A DNA stretch of 35,644 nt. Source: JBCBKZ01 sp039026975. GTDB lineage: Bacteria; Bacteroidota; Bacteroidia; J057. Both the position numbers and the translations under genes were made by a program. Positions 26,529 through 35,133 of the stretch are shown piece after piece (positions within the stretch are counted from its first letter, which is position 1; each line of letters opens with the position of its first letter). Where the stretch lies: the NCBI GenBank assembly GCA_039026975.1, contig JBCCLI010000013.1:1-35644 (forward strand), given 5' to 3'. The notes under the pieces are model-generated. The model did no database searches and was not told the origin of the DNA. It saw nothing but the letters and a program-made list of their open reading frames with translations.

Positions 26529-29500
26529 ATGATAAATACTGCGTATCCCACACCAAAACTGGGGATCAACATATTAGGGAATATCAGGCTAAGAGTAAGC
26601 ATATTATTGATATGCACTTTCCTCTCTACCATGTCATGGGCCTACACTCTTCCTCCTTCAGAAGGTGAGATGGCCTGCACCATTATTAATCTTGCTTCCC
26701 TCACCTGGGATGAAGAAATAAATGGATGGGGCCCTGCAGAAAAAGATCAAAGTAACGGAGAAAAAGGAGCTAATAATGGAGGTATGCTCAGGATAGGGAG
26801 CACTTCCTATAATACTGGGTTAGGTGTCCATGCTACTTCCAGGATTACCTACTCTCTAAATGGAAACTACAATCGGTTTACCTCTGACCTTGGAATAGAT
26901 GAGGAAGTAGGAAATAATGGGAGTGTAGTATTCGAGATCTACCTGGATGGTTCTCTTGCCTTTGCAAGTCCCATCCTGAGAGGTACTGATCAACCGCTAA
27001 ATGTACAGTTAAATGTATCTGGTGTTAATGAAATGGTGCTGGTAGTATCAGATGCAGGCGATGGAAGCGAATTTGATCATGCAGATTGGGGAGGAGCTAA
27101 ACTAGAATCTGATTGCAACACTGAAAGTTGTATTCCTCCTGCTATTCCCACCATACAATCTCTCTCTAACACACAGGCAGGCTTGACTTGGCGTTATCCT
27201 ACATCAGGGAATTTTAGGCTTAGATATAGAGTGGCCGGAAGCTCTTCTGACTATACAGTCGTTACCGGAATACTTAATACTGAAACGATAGTTACTAATC
27301 TGTCTCCAGGCACATCCTATGAATGGCAGGTAGTCACTAATTGTGCTTCCTCTTTTTCTTCCTGGGTAAGTGGGGATAACTTCACTACGAAAGGGGGTGG
27401 ACTTAGCTGTGGTCAGATTTCCAGCCTGACATTGGTCTCCATTGAAAGTTACCGTGCTACTCTTAGCTGGTCAGGGGCTACCAGTGGTACCTTTAGGTAT
27501 AGAGAAGAAGGAGAAGGTACATGGAATCTACTTCCTTTTACAGGAACTAACATAACAGTATATGGCCTGGATCCGCAGAAAAGATATTTCTGGCAAGTAC
27601 AAGAAAATTGTGGAGGTATTTTGAGTAATTGGGTACCAGGGCCTGCCTTTACTACCCCTATCTCTCCTGCTTGTGATCTTCCTGCTATATGGACTACGAA
27701 TAATATAGGAGACATAGATATCCCTGGAAGTGTGTGTGTGAATGGAGATGACTGGACTATACAAGGAGCAGGATCAGATATTTTTGAGACCTCAGATGAT
27801 TTCTATTTTATTAATCTTCCCCTGGTAGGTGATGGAGAAATGATTGCCAGAGTCAGGGGGATAGAACTGACTAACGGCTGGGCAAAGGCGGGCCTCATGG
27901 TTAGGCGTAACTTAGACCCCAACGCAAGATATGCTATGGTAGGGATGACTCCCTCTAATGGAGCTCTTTATCAGTTCAGAAACAGCAGTGGGGCTTCTAC
28001 AAACACCTCAACTAATTCTTCAGTCACCCCCCCTAGGTGGCTAAGGATAACGCGAGTAGGGAATATAGTTACTGGCTATATATCTTTTAACGGGACTACT
28101 TGGAATAGAATAGGATCAGAGGTATCATTAGGCACTGCTGAAATGCGAATAGGATTTGCAGTAAGTAGCCATGATGCCGGTGAGTTAGCTACCAGTATTT
28201 TTTCTGATGTTAGCGTTCAAACCTCTACCATTTCTTACCCTGGATTTACCATAAATCCAGATACGCTAGAGGTAAGCCATGAAGAAGAAACTAATGTCGT
28301 GGACATCACTTCCCCCAGCACATGGGAAGCTTCATCCAATAATTTCTTCGTCACCATTGACCCTAGTTCCGGGTCTGGTAATGGATCTCTTACCATTAAT
28401 TCGGCTGCTAATCTAAATGTGTTCCAGCGTACAGGAAGAGTTACGGTGACCTCAGAAGGAGAAAGTAAATTAATAGTAGTTAGACAGGCTGCTAACCCAA
28501 ATCCATGTACCCGTGCGAGTAATTTGGTGGTAACATATGTTGGGAAAAATGTGGCTAGGTTGAACTGGGATACAGAAGCAGGTCTAAACTACCAAGTACA
28601 GTATAGAGAGCTGACGGCTAACAATTGGACGAGTTTAAATGATATTCCCAGTTCTTCAGTCCCCTATTTACTTACAGGTCTGGACCCTAGTAAAGAATAC
28701 AGATGGCGAGTGAGAACGATCTGTGACCTCTCCCTAGCCAGATTTACCAATGGGCCGAATTTTACCACCCTATCAGAAAGTGTATGCGAATTACCTGACG
28801 CTTGGCAGGCCATGGACCTGGGGAGTGTGGGGATCTCAGGGGAAGTATGTGAAGATAATGGAACCTGGACTGTGCTAGCTAGTGGTACTGACATTTGGAA
28901 TAATAGTGATGGTTTCCACTTTGTCTATCAGCAGCTGACAGGGAATATGGAGCTTACTGCCAGAGTGACAGAAGTAGGAAATGCTAATCCCTTTGCTAAG
29001 GCGGGGGTAATGATTCGAGAAAAGCTTACGGCTAATTCGAGGAATGTAGGGATGTTTGTTACGTACTCCAATGGTATACAACAACAAATTAGAAATACAG
29101 AGGGGCAGAATACAAACAGAGTATTTCAAACTCAGTTAACTGCCCCATACTGGCTAAGAATCCGGAGAGAAGCAGGTGTCATTCAGACCTTTTATTCAGA
29201 AAGTGGAGAAGAGGGTAGCTGGACAATATTGGGACCTGCGCGTAACCTGGGAACTGCGGACATGTGGATAGGCTTAGCCCATACCTCACATAATAATAGC
29301 ATTCTGAACAGAGCTGTATTTACTGGGGCAGACTTACAGGCTATTCCTCCTTCCTTAACAGTATCACCGGATACCATTTTCTTACCAGCAGCAGCTGGGG
29401 ACAGCAGTACTACTGTTACCACTAGTGTGAGCTGGACAGCTGCCGAAGAGGCGGACTGGCTGGTACTTGAGAATACGAGCGGTACGGATAGCGGCCCGCT

Positions 29501-31859
29501 GGGATTTACCTACCAGGAGAATACGGAAACTACTGCCAGGACCGCCATAGTAACGGTACAAGCGGAAGGAGCCAGCAGGACTTTGACGCTAATTCAGGTA
29601 GGGAGAGATGAAATACCTCCCTTATTATCAGCTTCCCCTTCTACCTTTACGCTGGGACAGGAAGCCGTAGATACAGTTGCTTGGGTTATAGCTAATGTGA
29701 ACTGGACAGCTACTCCAGATGCTGATTGGATCTCAGTAGTTACTGAATCCGGGAATGGGAATGATAGCTTATATTTCTCCCTTACTGCTAATGGTACAGG
29801 TAATACACGAAACGGGACTATTCTCCTAGAAGATGGAGAGGGAACTACGGCTAGCATTAGTATTTCTCAAGTAGGAATATCCTTACCTACTGACCCGGTA
29901 TTAACCATTACCCAACCTGAAGATAGCAGTGAGGTAAGCCTACCTTTCTCTGTATATTATGAGTTAGAGAACGGAGTAATAGCCCCAGACTCCTTTTACA
30001 TCCAATATACCATAGATGATTCTCTCTCTGGAACTTGGAATAAGGCTGACTCCATAACATTCTTAAATCTGGAAGAAGGATTCCGGAAAATAACCCTGAG
30101 ACTAGGGCTACCCGGAGGGCAGCTGATAAATGTGGCTGACTCCGTAGTAGTAAATGTGGTATTTCCACCCTATTTGAATGTCTTTCCAGATACCCTAAGG
30201 GTGGGGGCTGAGGCAAGTACCCAACCTATCAATATCCAGGCTAATCAGCCTTGGACAGTATCAGAGGATCTAAGCTGGGTTATTCCTGAATTAATCTCAG
30301 GGAATAATGCCACAGCATTAGATATTATCGTAACAGAAAATCCTGACACTATTTCCCGAACAGGCCTGATCTATATTCAGTCAGGGATTTTTGAGGATAC
30401 GGTAGTCATTATACAGGATAAGTTGGTTCCTCCTACCTGTGTAAGCCCAAATAGGCTAGAACTTGCCTTCTTAACAGACACTTCAGCCATATTGAGTTGG
30501 AATGAAGTAGCAGCAGCAGACTATTACGTGCTGAGGTACCAGAATGAGAATGAAGGCTTATGGATAGAGGTAGATTCGGTAGTTGGGACTTCCGTTAACA
30601 TCAGTAGCCTGTTACCTGAAACACCTTACAGGGTTGAAATCAGGTCTATCTGCACCTTTGGTGAAGATGGATGGTCTGAAAGTCTGCGCTTTGTAACCTA
30701 TGCTGCTAATGCGCCATTCTGCCCTTCAGTTTTAGGCTTGAGTGATGAAGTATTATCAGATTCTTCTGTACTGCTTTCATGGAATTCCTCCCCTTCATTT
30801 GTGGACTTCACGCTAAGGGTGAGAGCTATAGAGACTGAAAGTTGGGACATAATTCCCTCTACCTTCCAGGACAGTAGTTGGATCTTGATGGGACTGGACC
30901 CTAAACTAAGTTATGAATGGCAGGTAAAGGGAATCTGTGAAGAAGACTCCGCTCTTTGGTCTGCCAGTAGCTCCTTTACTACAGGTACCTTATTCCCTTC
31001 TTGTCAGGCTGTTACTGGGATAGATATCGTAAATGTAACTGACTCTACCGCGCTTATCAGGTGGAATCCCATAGCAAGTTCAGAAGGCTACCTGCTGAGC
31101 TGGCAAATTCTTTCAGGCTCTAGTATTTCTATTTCCGATACCCTGACAGATGCTGAGTATCTCATAGAATTTCTTTTTCCTGATACCTCATACGAATTTA
31201 GTATAGTTAATATATGTTCTTCCGGAGAAGAAGTATCCTCAGATACCATCGCCTTCCAAACTACCAGCGGTGGGGTAATCCCTACAGAAACGGTATTTAC
31301 CCGTTTCGCCTTAAAGCAAAATGGGCCTGCTGTCCAAATTGACTGGGGAGTTCAGGAAGGGCTGGTAGGAAAATCTTGGTTTAGCGTAGAGAGAAGCTTT
31401 GAAGGACAGTTTTTTGAGCGGATAGCCAGGGTAGAAGTGGCAGATTTCATAGAAGGAGATTCCACTGCTTACCTTTTCTTTGATGATAGAGTTCCCTTTG
31501 ATGAATGGATCTATTACCGGGTAAGATTAATATTTAATAGCGGACAGTATAGTATTACCCAAACCAGAAGGGTAATGGTTGAAAAACCGGACATAGAGGC
31601 ATGGATTTATCCTAATCCTACCAGGAACTCAACTCAGTTAAGCGTATTATCTCCTGGAGAAGTAACCCTGACCATTTCTCTCTATTCTCATCTTGGAAAT
31701 GAGATCTTCAAGCGCGATTTACCTGTAGGAGCAGGATGGGTGAAAAAAGAGATAGACTTAACGGGACTTAGGCCAGGGATGTATTACCTGACAGTGTATG
31801 ATCCTAATCCTAACCCGTATATACGCCAGTCTAAGTCCATGATTTTAATGATCCATTAA
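26529..31859 (+). CDS. Giant secreted NPCBM/DUF1349-like adhesin or carbohydrate-binding protein with T9SS domain
   Basis: 1776 aa. A signal peptide (1 to about 38) is followed by an NPCBM/NEW2-type domain (about 49-195, with YNTGLGVHATSRITYSL and FEIYLDG). The order after that is: Fn3 x2 (198-380), a DUF1349/concanavalin-like domain (381-565), BACON (568-658), Fn3 (660-750), a second DUF1349-like domain (752-937), BACON x2 (938-1118), an Ig-like unit (1118-1212), BACON (1212-1300) and Fn3 x3 (1300-1583). A linker domain and a T9SS type A domain from WIYPNPTRN (about 1691) end it. The DUF1349-like copies share AKAGLMVRR/AKAGVMIRE and RWLRITR/YWLRIRR. All parts are binding or spacer modules and no catalytic domain is evident. 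It probably binds glycans at the cell surface, in company with the ThuA-like protein encoded just upstream. Each Fn3 carries a Cys pair. Confidence 0.9.
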   Translation: MINTAYPTPKLGINILGNIRLRVSILLICTFLSTMSWAYTLPPSEGEMACTIINLASLTWDEEINGWGPAEKDQSNGEKGANNGGMLRIGSTSYNTGLGVHATSRITYSLNGNYNRFTSDLGIDEEVGNNGSVVFEIYLDGSLAFASPILRGTDQPLNVQLNVSGVNEMVLVVSDAGDGSEFDHADWGGAKLESDCNTESCIPPAIPTIQSLSNTQAGLTWRYPTSGNFRLRYRVAGSSSDYTVVTGILNTETIVTNLSPGTSYEWQVVTNCASSFSSWVSGDNFTTKGGGLSCGQISSLTLVSIESYRATLSWSGATSGTFRYREEGEGTWNLLPFTGTNITVYGLDPQKRYFWQVQENCGGILSNWVPGPAFTTPISPACDLPAIWTTNNIGDIDIPGSVCVNGDDWTIQGAGSDIFETSDDFYFINLPLVGDGEMIARVRGIELTNGWAKAGLMVRRNLDPNARYAMVGMTPSNGALYQFRNSSGASTNTSTNSSVTPPRWLRITRVGNIVTGYISFNGTTWNRIGSEVSLGTAEMRIGFAVSSHDAGELATSIFSDVSVQTSTISYPGFTINPDTLEVSHEEETNVVDITSPSTWEASSNNFFVTIDPSSGSGNGSLTINSAANLNVFQRTGRVTVTSEGESKLIVVRQAANPNPCTRASNLVVTYVGKNVARLNWDTEAGLNYQVQYRELTANNWTSLNDIPSSSVPYLLTGLDPSKEYRWRVRTICDLSLARFTNGPNFTTLSESVCELPDAWQAMDLGSVGISGEVCEDNGTWTVLASGTDIWNNSDGFHFVYQQLTGNMELTARVTEVGNANPFAKAGVMIREKLTANSRNVGMFVTYSNGIQQQIRNTEGQNTNRVFQTQLTAPYWLRIRREAGVIQTFYSESGEEGSWTILGPARNLGTADMWIGLAHTSHNNSILNRAVFTGADLQAIPPSLTVSPDTIFLPAAAGDSSTTVTTSVSWTAAEEADWLVLENTSGTDSGPLGFTYQENTETTARTAIVTVQAEGASRTLTLIQVGRDEIPPLLSASPSTFTLGQEAVDTVAWVIANVNWTATPDADWISVVTESGNGNDSLYFSLTANGTGNTRNGTILLEDGEGTTASISISQVGISLPTDPVLTITQPEDSSEVSLPFSVYYELENGVIAPDSFYIQYTIDDSLSGTWNKADSITFLNLEEGFRKITLRLGLPGGQLINVADSVVVNVVFPPYLNVFPDTLRVGAEASTQPINIQANQPWTVSEDLSWVIPELISGNNATALDIIVTENPDTISRTGLIYIQSGIFEDTVVIIQDKLVPPTCVSPNRLELAFLTDTSAILSWNEVAAADYYVLRYQNENEGLWIEVDSVVGTSVNISSLLPETPYRVEIRSICTFGEDGWSESLRFVTYAANAPFCPSVLGLSDEVLSDSSVLLSWNSSPSFVDFTLRVRAIETESWDIIPSTFQDSSWILMGLDPKLSYEWQVKGICEEDSALWSASSSFTTGTLFPSCQAVTGIDIVNVTDSTALIRWNPIASSEGYLLSWQILSGSSISISDTLTDAEYLIEFLFPDTSYEFSIVNICSSGEEVSSDTIAFQTTSGGVIPTETVFTRFALKQNGPAVQIDWGVQEGLVGKSWFSVERSFEGQFFERIARVEVADFIEGDSTAYLFFDDRVPFDEWIYYRVRLIFNSGQYSITQTRRVMVEKPDIEAWIYPNPTRNSTQLSVLSPGEVTLTISLYSHLGNEIFKRDLPVGAGWVKKEIDLTGLRPGMYYLTVYDPNPNPYIRQSKSMILMIH

Positions 31860-31885
31860 GGTAAACAGATGTAAGCCTGAGAATC

Positions 31886-31929
31886 AAAATCCTTATCTAC
31901 GCTGTAGGTAGGGATTTTAAGCTTTTTTT
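31886..31929 (+). terminator. Rho-independent terminator after the giant NPCBM gene
   Basis: A 15-bp stem including a few G-T wobbles (AAAATCCTTATCTAC 31886-31900 with GTAGGTAGGGATTTT 31904-31918) closes a 3-nt loop and is followed by AAGC and seven T. It starts 26 nt after the stop codon. Confidence 0.9.
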
Positions 31930-32042
31930 CAGTATGTGATATGGGTTACAGAAACCTTAGGCCCTAGATATTAGTTTTACCCTATATTGTATAAAAGAAT
32001 GGAAACTTAGACTCTCCTACTACGCTACTACAAATTACTCAC

Positions 32043-33368
32043 ATGAACGCAAAGAAGAAGAAACGTACTGAGATAGGTATTTCTGAACTATATAGTAAAG
32101 AGCCAGAGCAGGCAGACCAGCTATTATGGGGGAGACAGGCAGATCCAATCACCAGGCGAGGGTTCCTACAGAAAGGAGGGCTAATGTTGATGGGCAGTGT
32201 GCTAGGAGGCAAAATTGTTTTTGCTGATCATATGCCTGGGGGCTTAATTCCTATTGGACTCTTTGAGCAAGATGATACGCCTATTCCAGGCAAGCATCCA
32301 GATCTGGTAGTTCTAAATGATAGGCCGGTTAATGCAGAAACGCCAGCCCATCTATTAAATGAATCCCTTACACCTGCTGATGTACTATTTGTGAGAAATA
32401 ATGGCATTCCTCCAGTGGAAGTAAAGGTAGATGAATGGACCCTTACTATAGAAGGAGAATCTGCCTTGTCTACTAAAACATATACCCTCCAGGAACTAAA
32501 AAATACCTTTAAGCACTACACCTACCAGCTAACGCTAGAATGTGGGGGAAATGGCCGCTCTGAGTTTAATCCCCCCGCTAAGGGTAACCAGTGGACTACG
32601 GGTGCCGTAGGATGTCCGAGTTGGACGGGTGTCAGGTTAAAAGATGTTCTGAATGCAGTAGGAGTGAAGTCGGATGCTGTCTACATTGGATATTACGGAA
32701 ATGATAGACATGTAAGTGGGGATCCTGATAAGGTGGTGATTTCCAGAGGAGTTCCCATAGGTAAAGCCATGGAAGAGGAGTCCCTGATCGCATGGGGCAT
32801 GAACGGACAAGATCTCCCCGCGATGAATGGATATCCCTTACGGCTGGTATTCGGAGGATGGCCAGCTTCTACTTCAGGGAAGTGGCTCACTAAGATCGTA
32901 GTTAGGAATAAGGAGCATGATGGCCCTAAGATGGGTGGAATGTCCTACCGCGTACCCTGTAAGCCCGTACCTCCAGGGGCCAAAGTTACTGAAGATGAAA
33001 TGTGTATCATAGAGTCCATGCCCGTTAAATCTTTAGTTACCTATCCTAAGTCTGGGGGGCTGCTGAAAGCGGGAAGATCTCTTGCCGTCAAAGGCAAAGC
33101 ATGGGCAGGTGATTTGTCTGTCCGTGAGGTACATGTTTCCATAGATTTTGGGGCAAGTTGGCAAAAAGCCACTCTCTCCCAAGCAGTAAACCGTTTGGCT
33201 TGGCAAAGCTGGGAAGCTACCCTTAGCTTTCCTGAAAAAGGATACTATGAGGTTTGGGCACGGGCTACAGATAGTCAAGGAAATATGCAGCCTATGATAG
33301 TACCAGGATGGAATCCCAAGGGATATTTGAATAATGCCTGCCATAGAATAGCCATAAAAATTGTGTAA
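32043..33368 (+). CDS. Sulfite-oxidase-like molybdopterin enzyme, Tat-exported
   Basis: 441 aa. A twin-arginine signal lies unusually far in (TRRGFLQ, Arg38-Arg39, then a hydrophobic stretch to about 60). The molybdopterin core has the molybdenum-ligating Cys167 in LECGGNGR. Other family stretches are GAVGCPSWTGVRLKDVL, AWGMNGQDLPAMNGYPLRLVFGG and SGKWLTKIVV. The C-terminal dimerisation domain (about 315-441) has VHVSIDFGASWQKATL and YEVWARATDSQGNMQP. It should oxidise sulfite (or a related substrate) in the periplasm and pass electrons to a cytochrome c; the next gene, 3 nt on, encodes one. The MOSC gene elsewhere in the window may touch the same cofactor, but this is speculation. Confidence 0.93.
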   Translation: MNAKKKKRTEIGISELYSKEPEQADQLLWGRQADPITRRGFLQKGGLMLMGSVLGGKIVFADHMPGGLIPIGLFEQDDTPIPGKHPDLVVLNDRPVNAETPAHLLNESLTPADVLFVRNNGIPPVEVKVDEWTLTIEGESALSTKTYTLQELKNTFKHYTYQLTLECGGNGRSEFNPPAKGNQWTTGAVGCPSWTGVRLKDVLNAVGVKSDAVYIGYYGNDRHVSGDPDKVVISRGVPIGKAMEEESLIAWGMNGQDLPAMNGYPLRLVFGGWPASTSGKWLTKIVVRNKEHDGPKMGGMSYRVPCKPVPPGAKVTEDEMCIIESMPVKSLVTYPKSGGLLKAGRSLAVKGKAWAGDLSVREVHVSIDFGASWQKATLSQAVNRLAWQSWEATLSFPEKGYYEVWARATDSQGNMQPMIVPGWNPKGYLNNACHRIAIKIV

Positions 33369-33371
33369 GAC

Positions 33372-33782
33372 ATGCTAAGAATAGAATGGAAGTTTCTGAT
33401 ACTTTTACTGGTTAGCATGGCTGTCTACTCTTCATGTGTAGGAGAAAAAGAGCCTGAAGATGAGGGAGAAAAAACTGTTCAGTTAGAAGCTCAGTTAATA
33501 GAAGAAGGAGTGCACATAGCTACTGGTTTTAAGGCAGAAGGAGACTATAAACTTGTTATCGCTAACTGTACTTCTTGCCATTCTAGCCAGCTTGTTACCC
33601 AGAATAGAGCTACTAAAGAAGGATGGGAAGACATGATAGCCTGGATGCAGAAAACGCAGAAACTGTGGGACCTGGGAGAGAACCATGATAAGATAGTCAC
33701 CTACCTGGCTACTTATTATGGACCTGAAAAAAAGGGGAGAAGAACGCCCCTACTTGTAGAAGAATGGTATGCTATAGAGTAA
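33372..33782 (+). CDS. Small lipoprotein cytochrome c, likely electron acceptor of the sulfite oxidase
   Basis: 136 aa. An N-terminal lipoprotein signal has a lipobox ending at Cys22 (VYSSC). A single haem c site CTSCH lies at Cys66-Cys69-His70. Met88 or Met92 in WEDMIAWMQ is the plausible sixth ligand, as in small sulfite:cytochrome c oxidoreductase subunits. It starts 3 nt after the molybdoenzyme stop, the clearest operon in this segment. It would carry electrons from sulfite oxidation to the respiratory chain while anchored to a membrane. Electron partner is inferred from the gene order and the family. Confidence 0.92.
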   Translation: MLRIEWKFLILLLVSMAVYSSCVGEKEPEDEGEKTVQLEAQLIEEGVHIATGFKAEGDYKLVIANCTSCHSSQLVTQNRATKEGWEDMIAWMQKTQKLWDLGENHDKIVTYLATYYGPEKKGRRTPLLVEEWYAIE

Positions 33783-33807
33783 TGGGTGAGTATTTACGAA
33801 AAGAAAC

Positions 33808-34824
33808 ATGCAAAAATATATAGAGGTATTTCTGAATGGGTATAAAGGGTATGCAGACTATCTTTGGAGGGAGATTACTTTCCAGGTCCAACCACTATGG
33901 CATAACTACTTTTGGATGCTGATTTTAGTATCTACCTTATTTTTTGGACTGGAACTCATGAGGCCATGGAGAAAGGAGCAGGCACGTTTTAGGAAGGACT
34001 TCTGGCTGGACTTTTTCTATATGTTTTTTAATTTCTCCATTTTTTCTCTCATCATTTATAACGCCTCTTCTGACTTAGTAGTTAATCTTTTTAATGATGG
34101 AATCAGGTCCCTAACAGGGGTAGATATTCAGGCATCTAATCCCATGAGAAACTGGCCGTTATGGGCTATCTTATTGACAGGTTTTGTGGTAAGGGATTTC
34201 ATTCAGTGGTGGGTTCATAGACTGCTGCACCGCTCTGCCTTCTTGTGGGAGTTTCACAAGGTTCATCATTCAGTTGCTCAGATGGGGTTTGCGGCACATT
34301 TACGCTATCACTGGATGGAGAACGTGGTATACAGGACCCTTGAGTATATTCCGCTTGCCCTGCTGGGAATAGGACTATATGATTTTTTCCTTATCCATAT
34401 TTTTACCCTTGCTTGGGGACATTATAACCATGCTAATCTGAAGGTAAATGGAAAAATCACAGGGGCTATTGTGATGGGACTGCTAGGCCTATTAGTGGCA
34501 GGTACAGGTACAGAATTAGGCGTGGGGCCCGTAGTAGGGATAACCGTTCTAAGTGCTGGAATAGGGGCATGGCTCCTTGGGCCGTACATGCTCATCATTT
34601 TTAATAGCCCGGATATGCATATCTGGCACCATGCCCATGACCTGCCTGAAGAAAGAAGAACAGGGGTTAATTTTGGCCTCACTCTGGCTATTTGGGACTA
34701 CCTCTGGAAGACGAACTATCTCCCCCATGATGGGCGGGATATTAAGTTAGGTTTCCCTGGGGTAGAAGAATTTCCTGATACGTTTATGTCTCAAACTACC
34801 CATGGATTTGGAAAAACTAAGTAA
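33808..34824 (+). CDS. Sterol desaturase / fatty-acid hydroxylase superfamily membrane protein
   Basis: 338 aa with several transmembrane segments. The diiron His boxes are complete: HRLLH and HKVHH (His137, 141, 150, 153, 154), GHYNH (His205, 208) and MHIWHHAHD (His271, 274, 275, 277). The family inserts hydroxyl groups or double bonds into lipids with O2; substrates include sterols, carotenoids, fatty acids and hopanoid-like lipids, and none can be chosen here. It lies 25 nt after the cytochrome gene and may be co-transcribed. A link to the sulfite enzyme is not obvious, though the cytochrome could be shared. Confidence 0.92.
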   Translation: MQKYIEVFLNGYKGYADYLWREITFQVQPLWHNYFWMLILVSTLFFGLELMRPWRKEQARFRKDFWLDFFYMFFNFSIFSLIIYNASSDLVVNLFNDGIRSLTGVDIQASNPMRNWPLWAILLTGFVVRDFIQWWVHRLLHRSAFLWEFHKVHHSVAQMGFAAHLRYHWMENVVYRTLEYIPLALLGIGLYDFFLIHIFTLAWGHYNHANLKVNGKITGAIVMGLLGLLVAGTGTELGVGPVVGITVLSAGIGAWLLGPYMLIIFNSPDMHIWHHAHDLPEERRTGVNFGLTLAIWDYLWKTNYLPHDGRDIKLGFPGVEEFPDTFMSQTTHGFGKTK

Positions 34825-35133
34825 GGAGGTCTTTCCCAAAGAGAAGTATCCATCTGTGTGAATGATCTCTTTACATAGTAAGCAATCTACAGTAATTTTT
34901 TCCTATCCTATCATTCAGGTAAATAAAATGTATAGAGAACGGTTACTATCCTCCTATTCTGTCCATAAAAAGAAAAGTGATACCTCTTTCCACTAATATC
35001 ACCTAACCTCCAGGTGTAAGATTCTCCTCACGTAAATATAGTGAGAACCTAATAGTTCCATCAGCCATGTATCAGGAGAAGCTTGTATTCTCCTCAGGAT
35101 ACGTACGTTCAAGACCCTAAAGTTACTTGCGGA
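34825..35133. other. 309-bp gap before the response-regulator gene
   Basis: No gene is seen. There is an AAAGAGA/TCTCTTT inverted repeat around 34840-34880 without a T tract, a CACCT/AGGTG and a CTCAC/GTGAG small stem near 35.0 kb, and the hairpin listed separately at 35074. I find no exact TAnnTTTG element. Confidence 0.4.
35074..35094. repeat. 7-bp inverted repeat upstream of the LytTR gene
   Basis: AGGAGAA (35074-35080) and TTCTCCT (35088-35094) are perfect reverse complements with a 7-nt spacer, 39 nt before the ATG of the response regulator. It may be an operator or an RNA hairpin that affects translation. Confidence 0.4.

Noticed and set aside
26679..31600. Repeats in the giant genes as a possible CRISPR or DNA repeat array
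   Set aside because: The repetition is at protein level (Fn3, BACON and DUF1349-like domains). The DNA copies are diverged and irregularly spaced.
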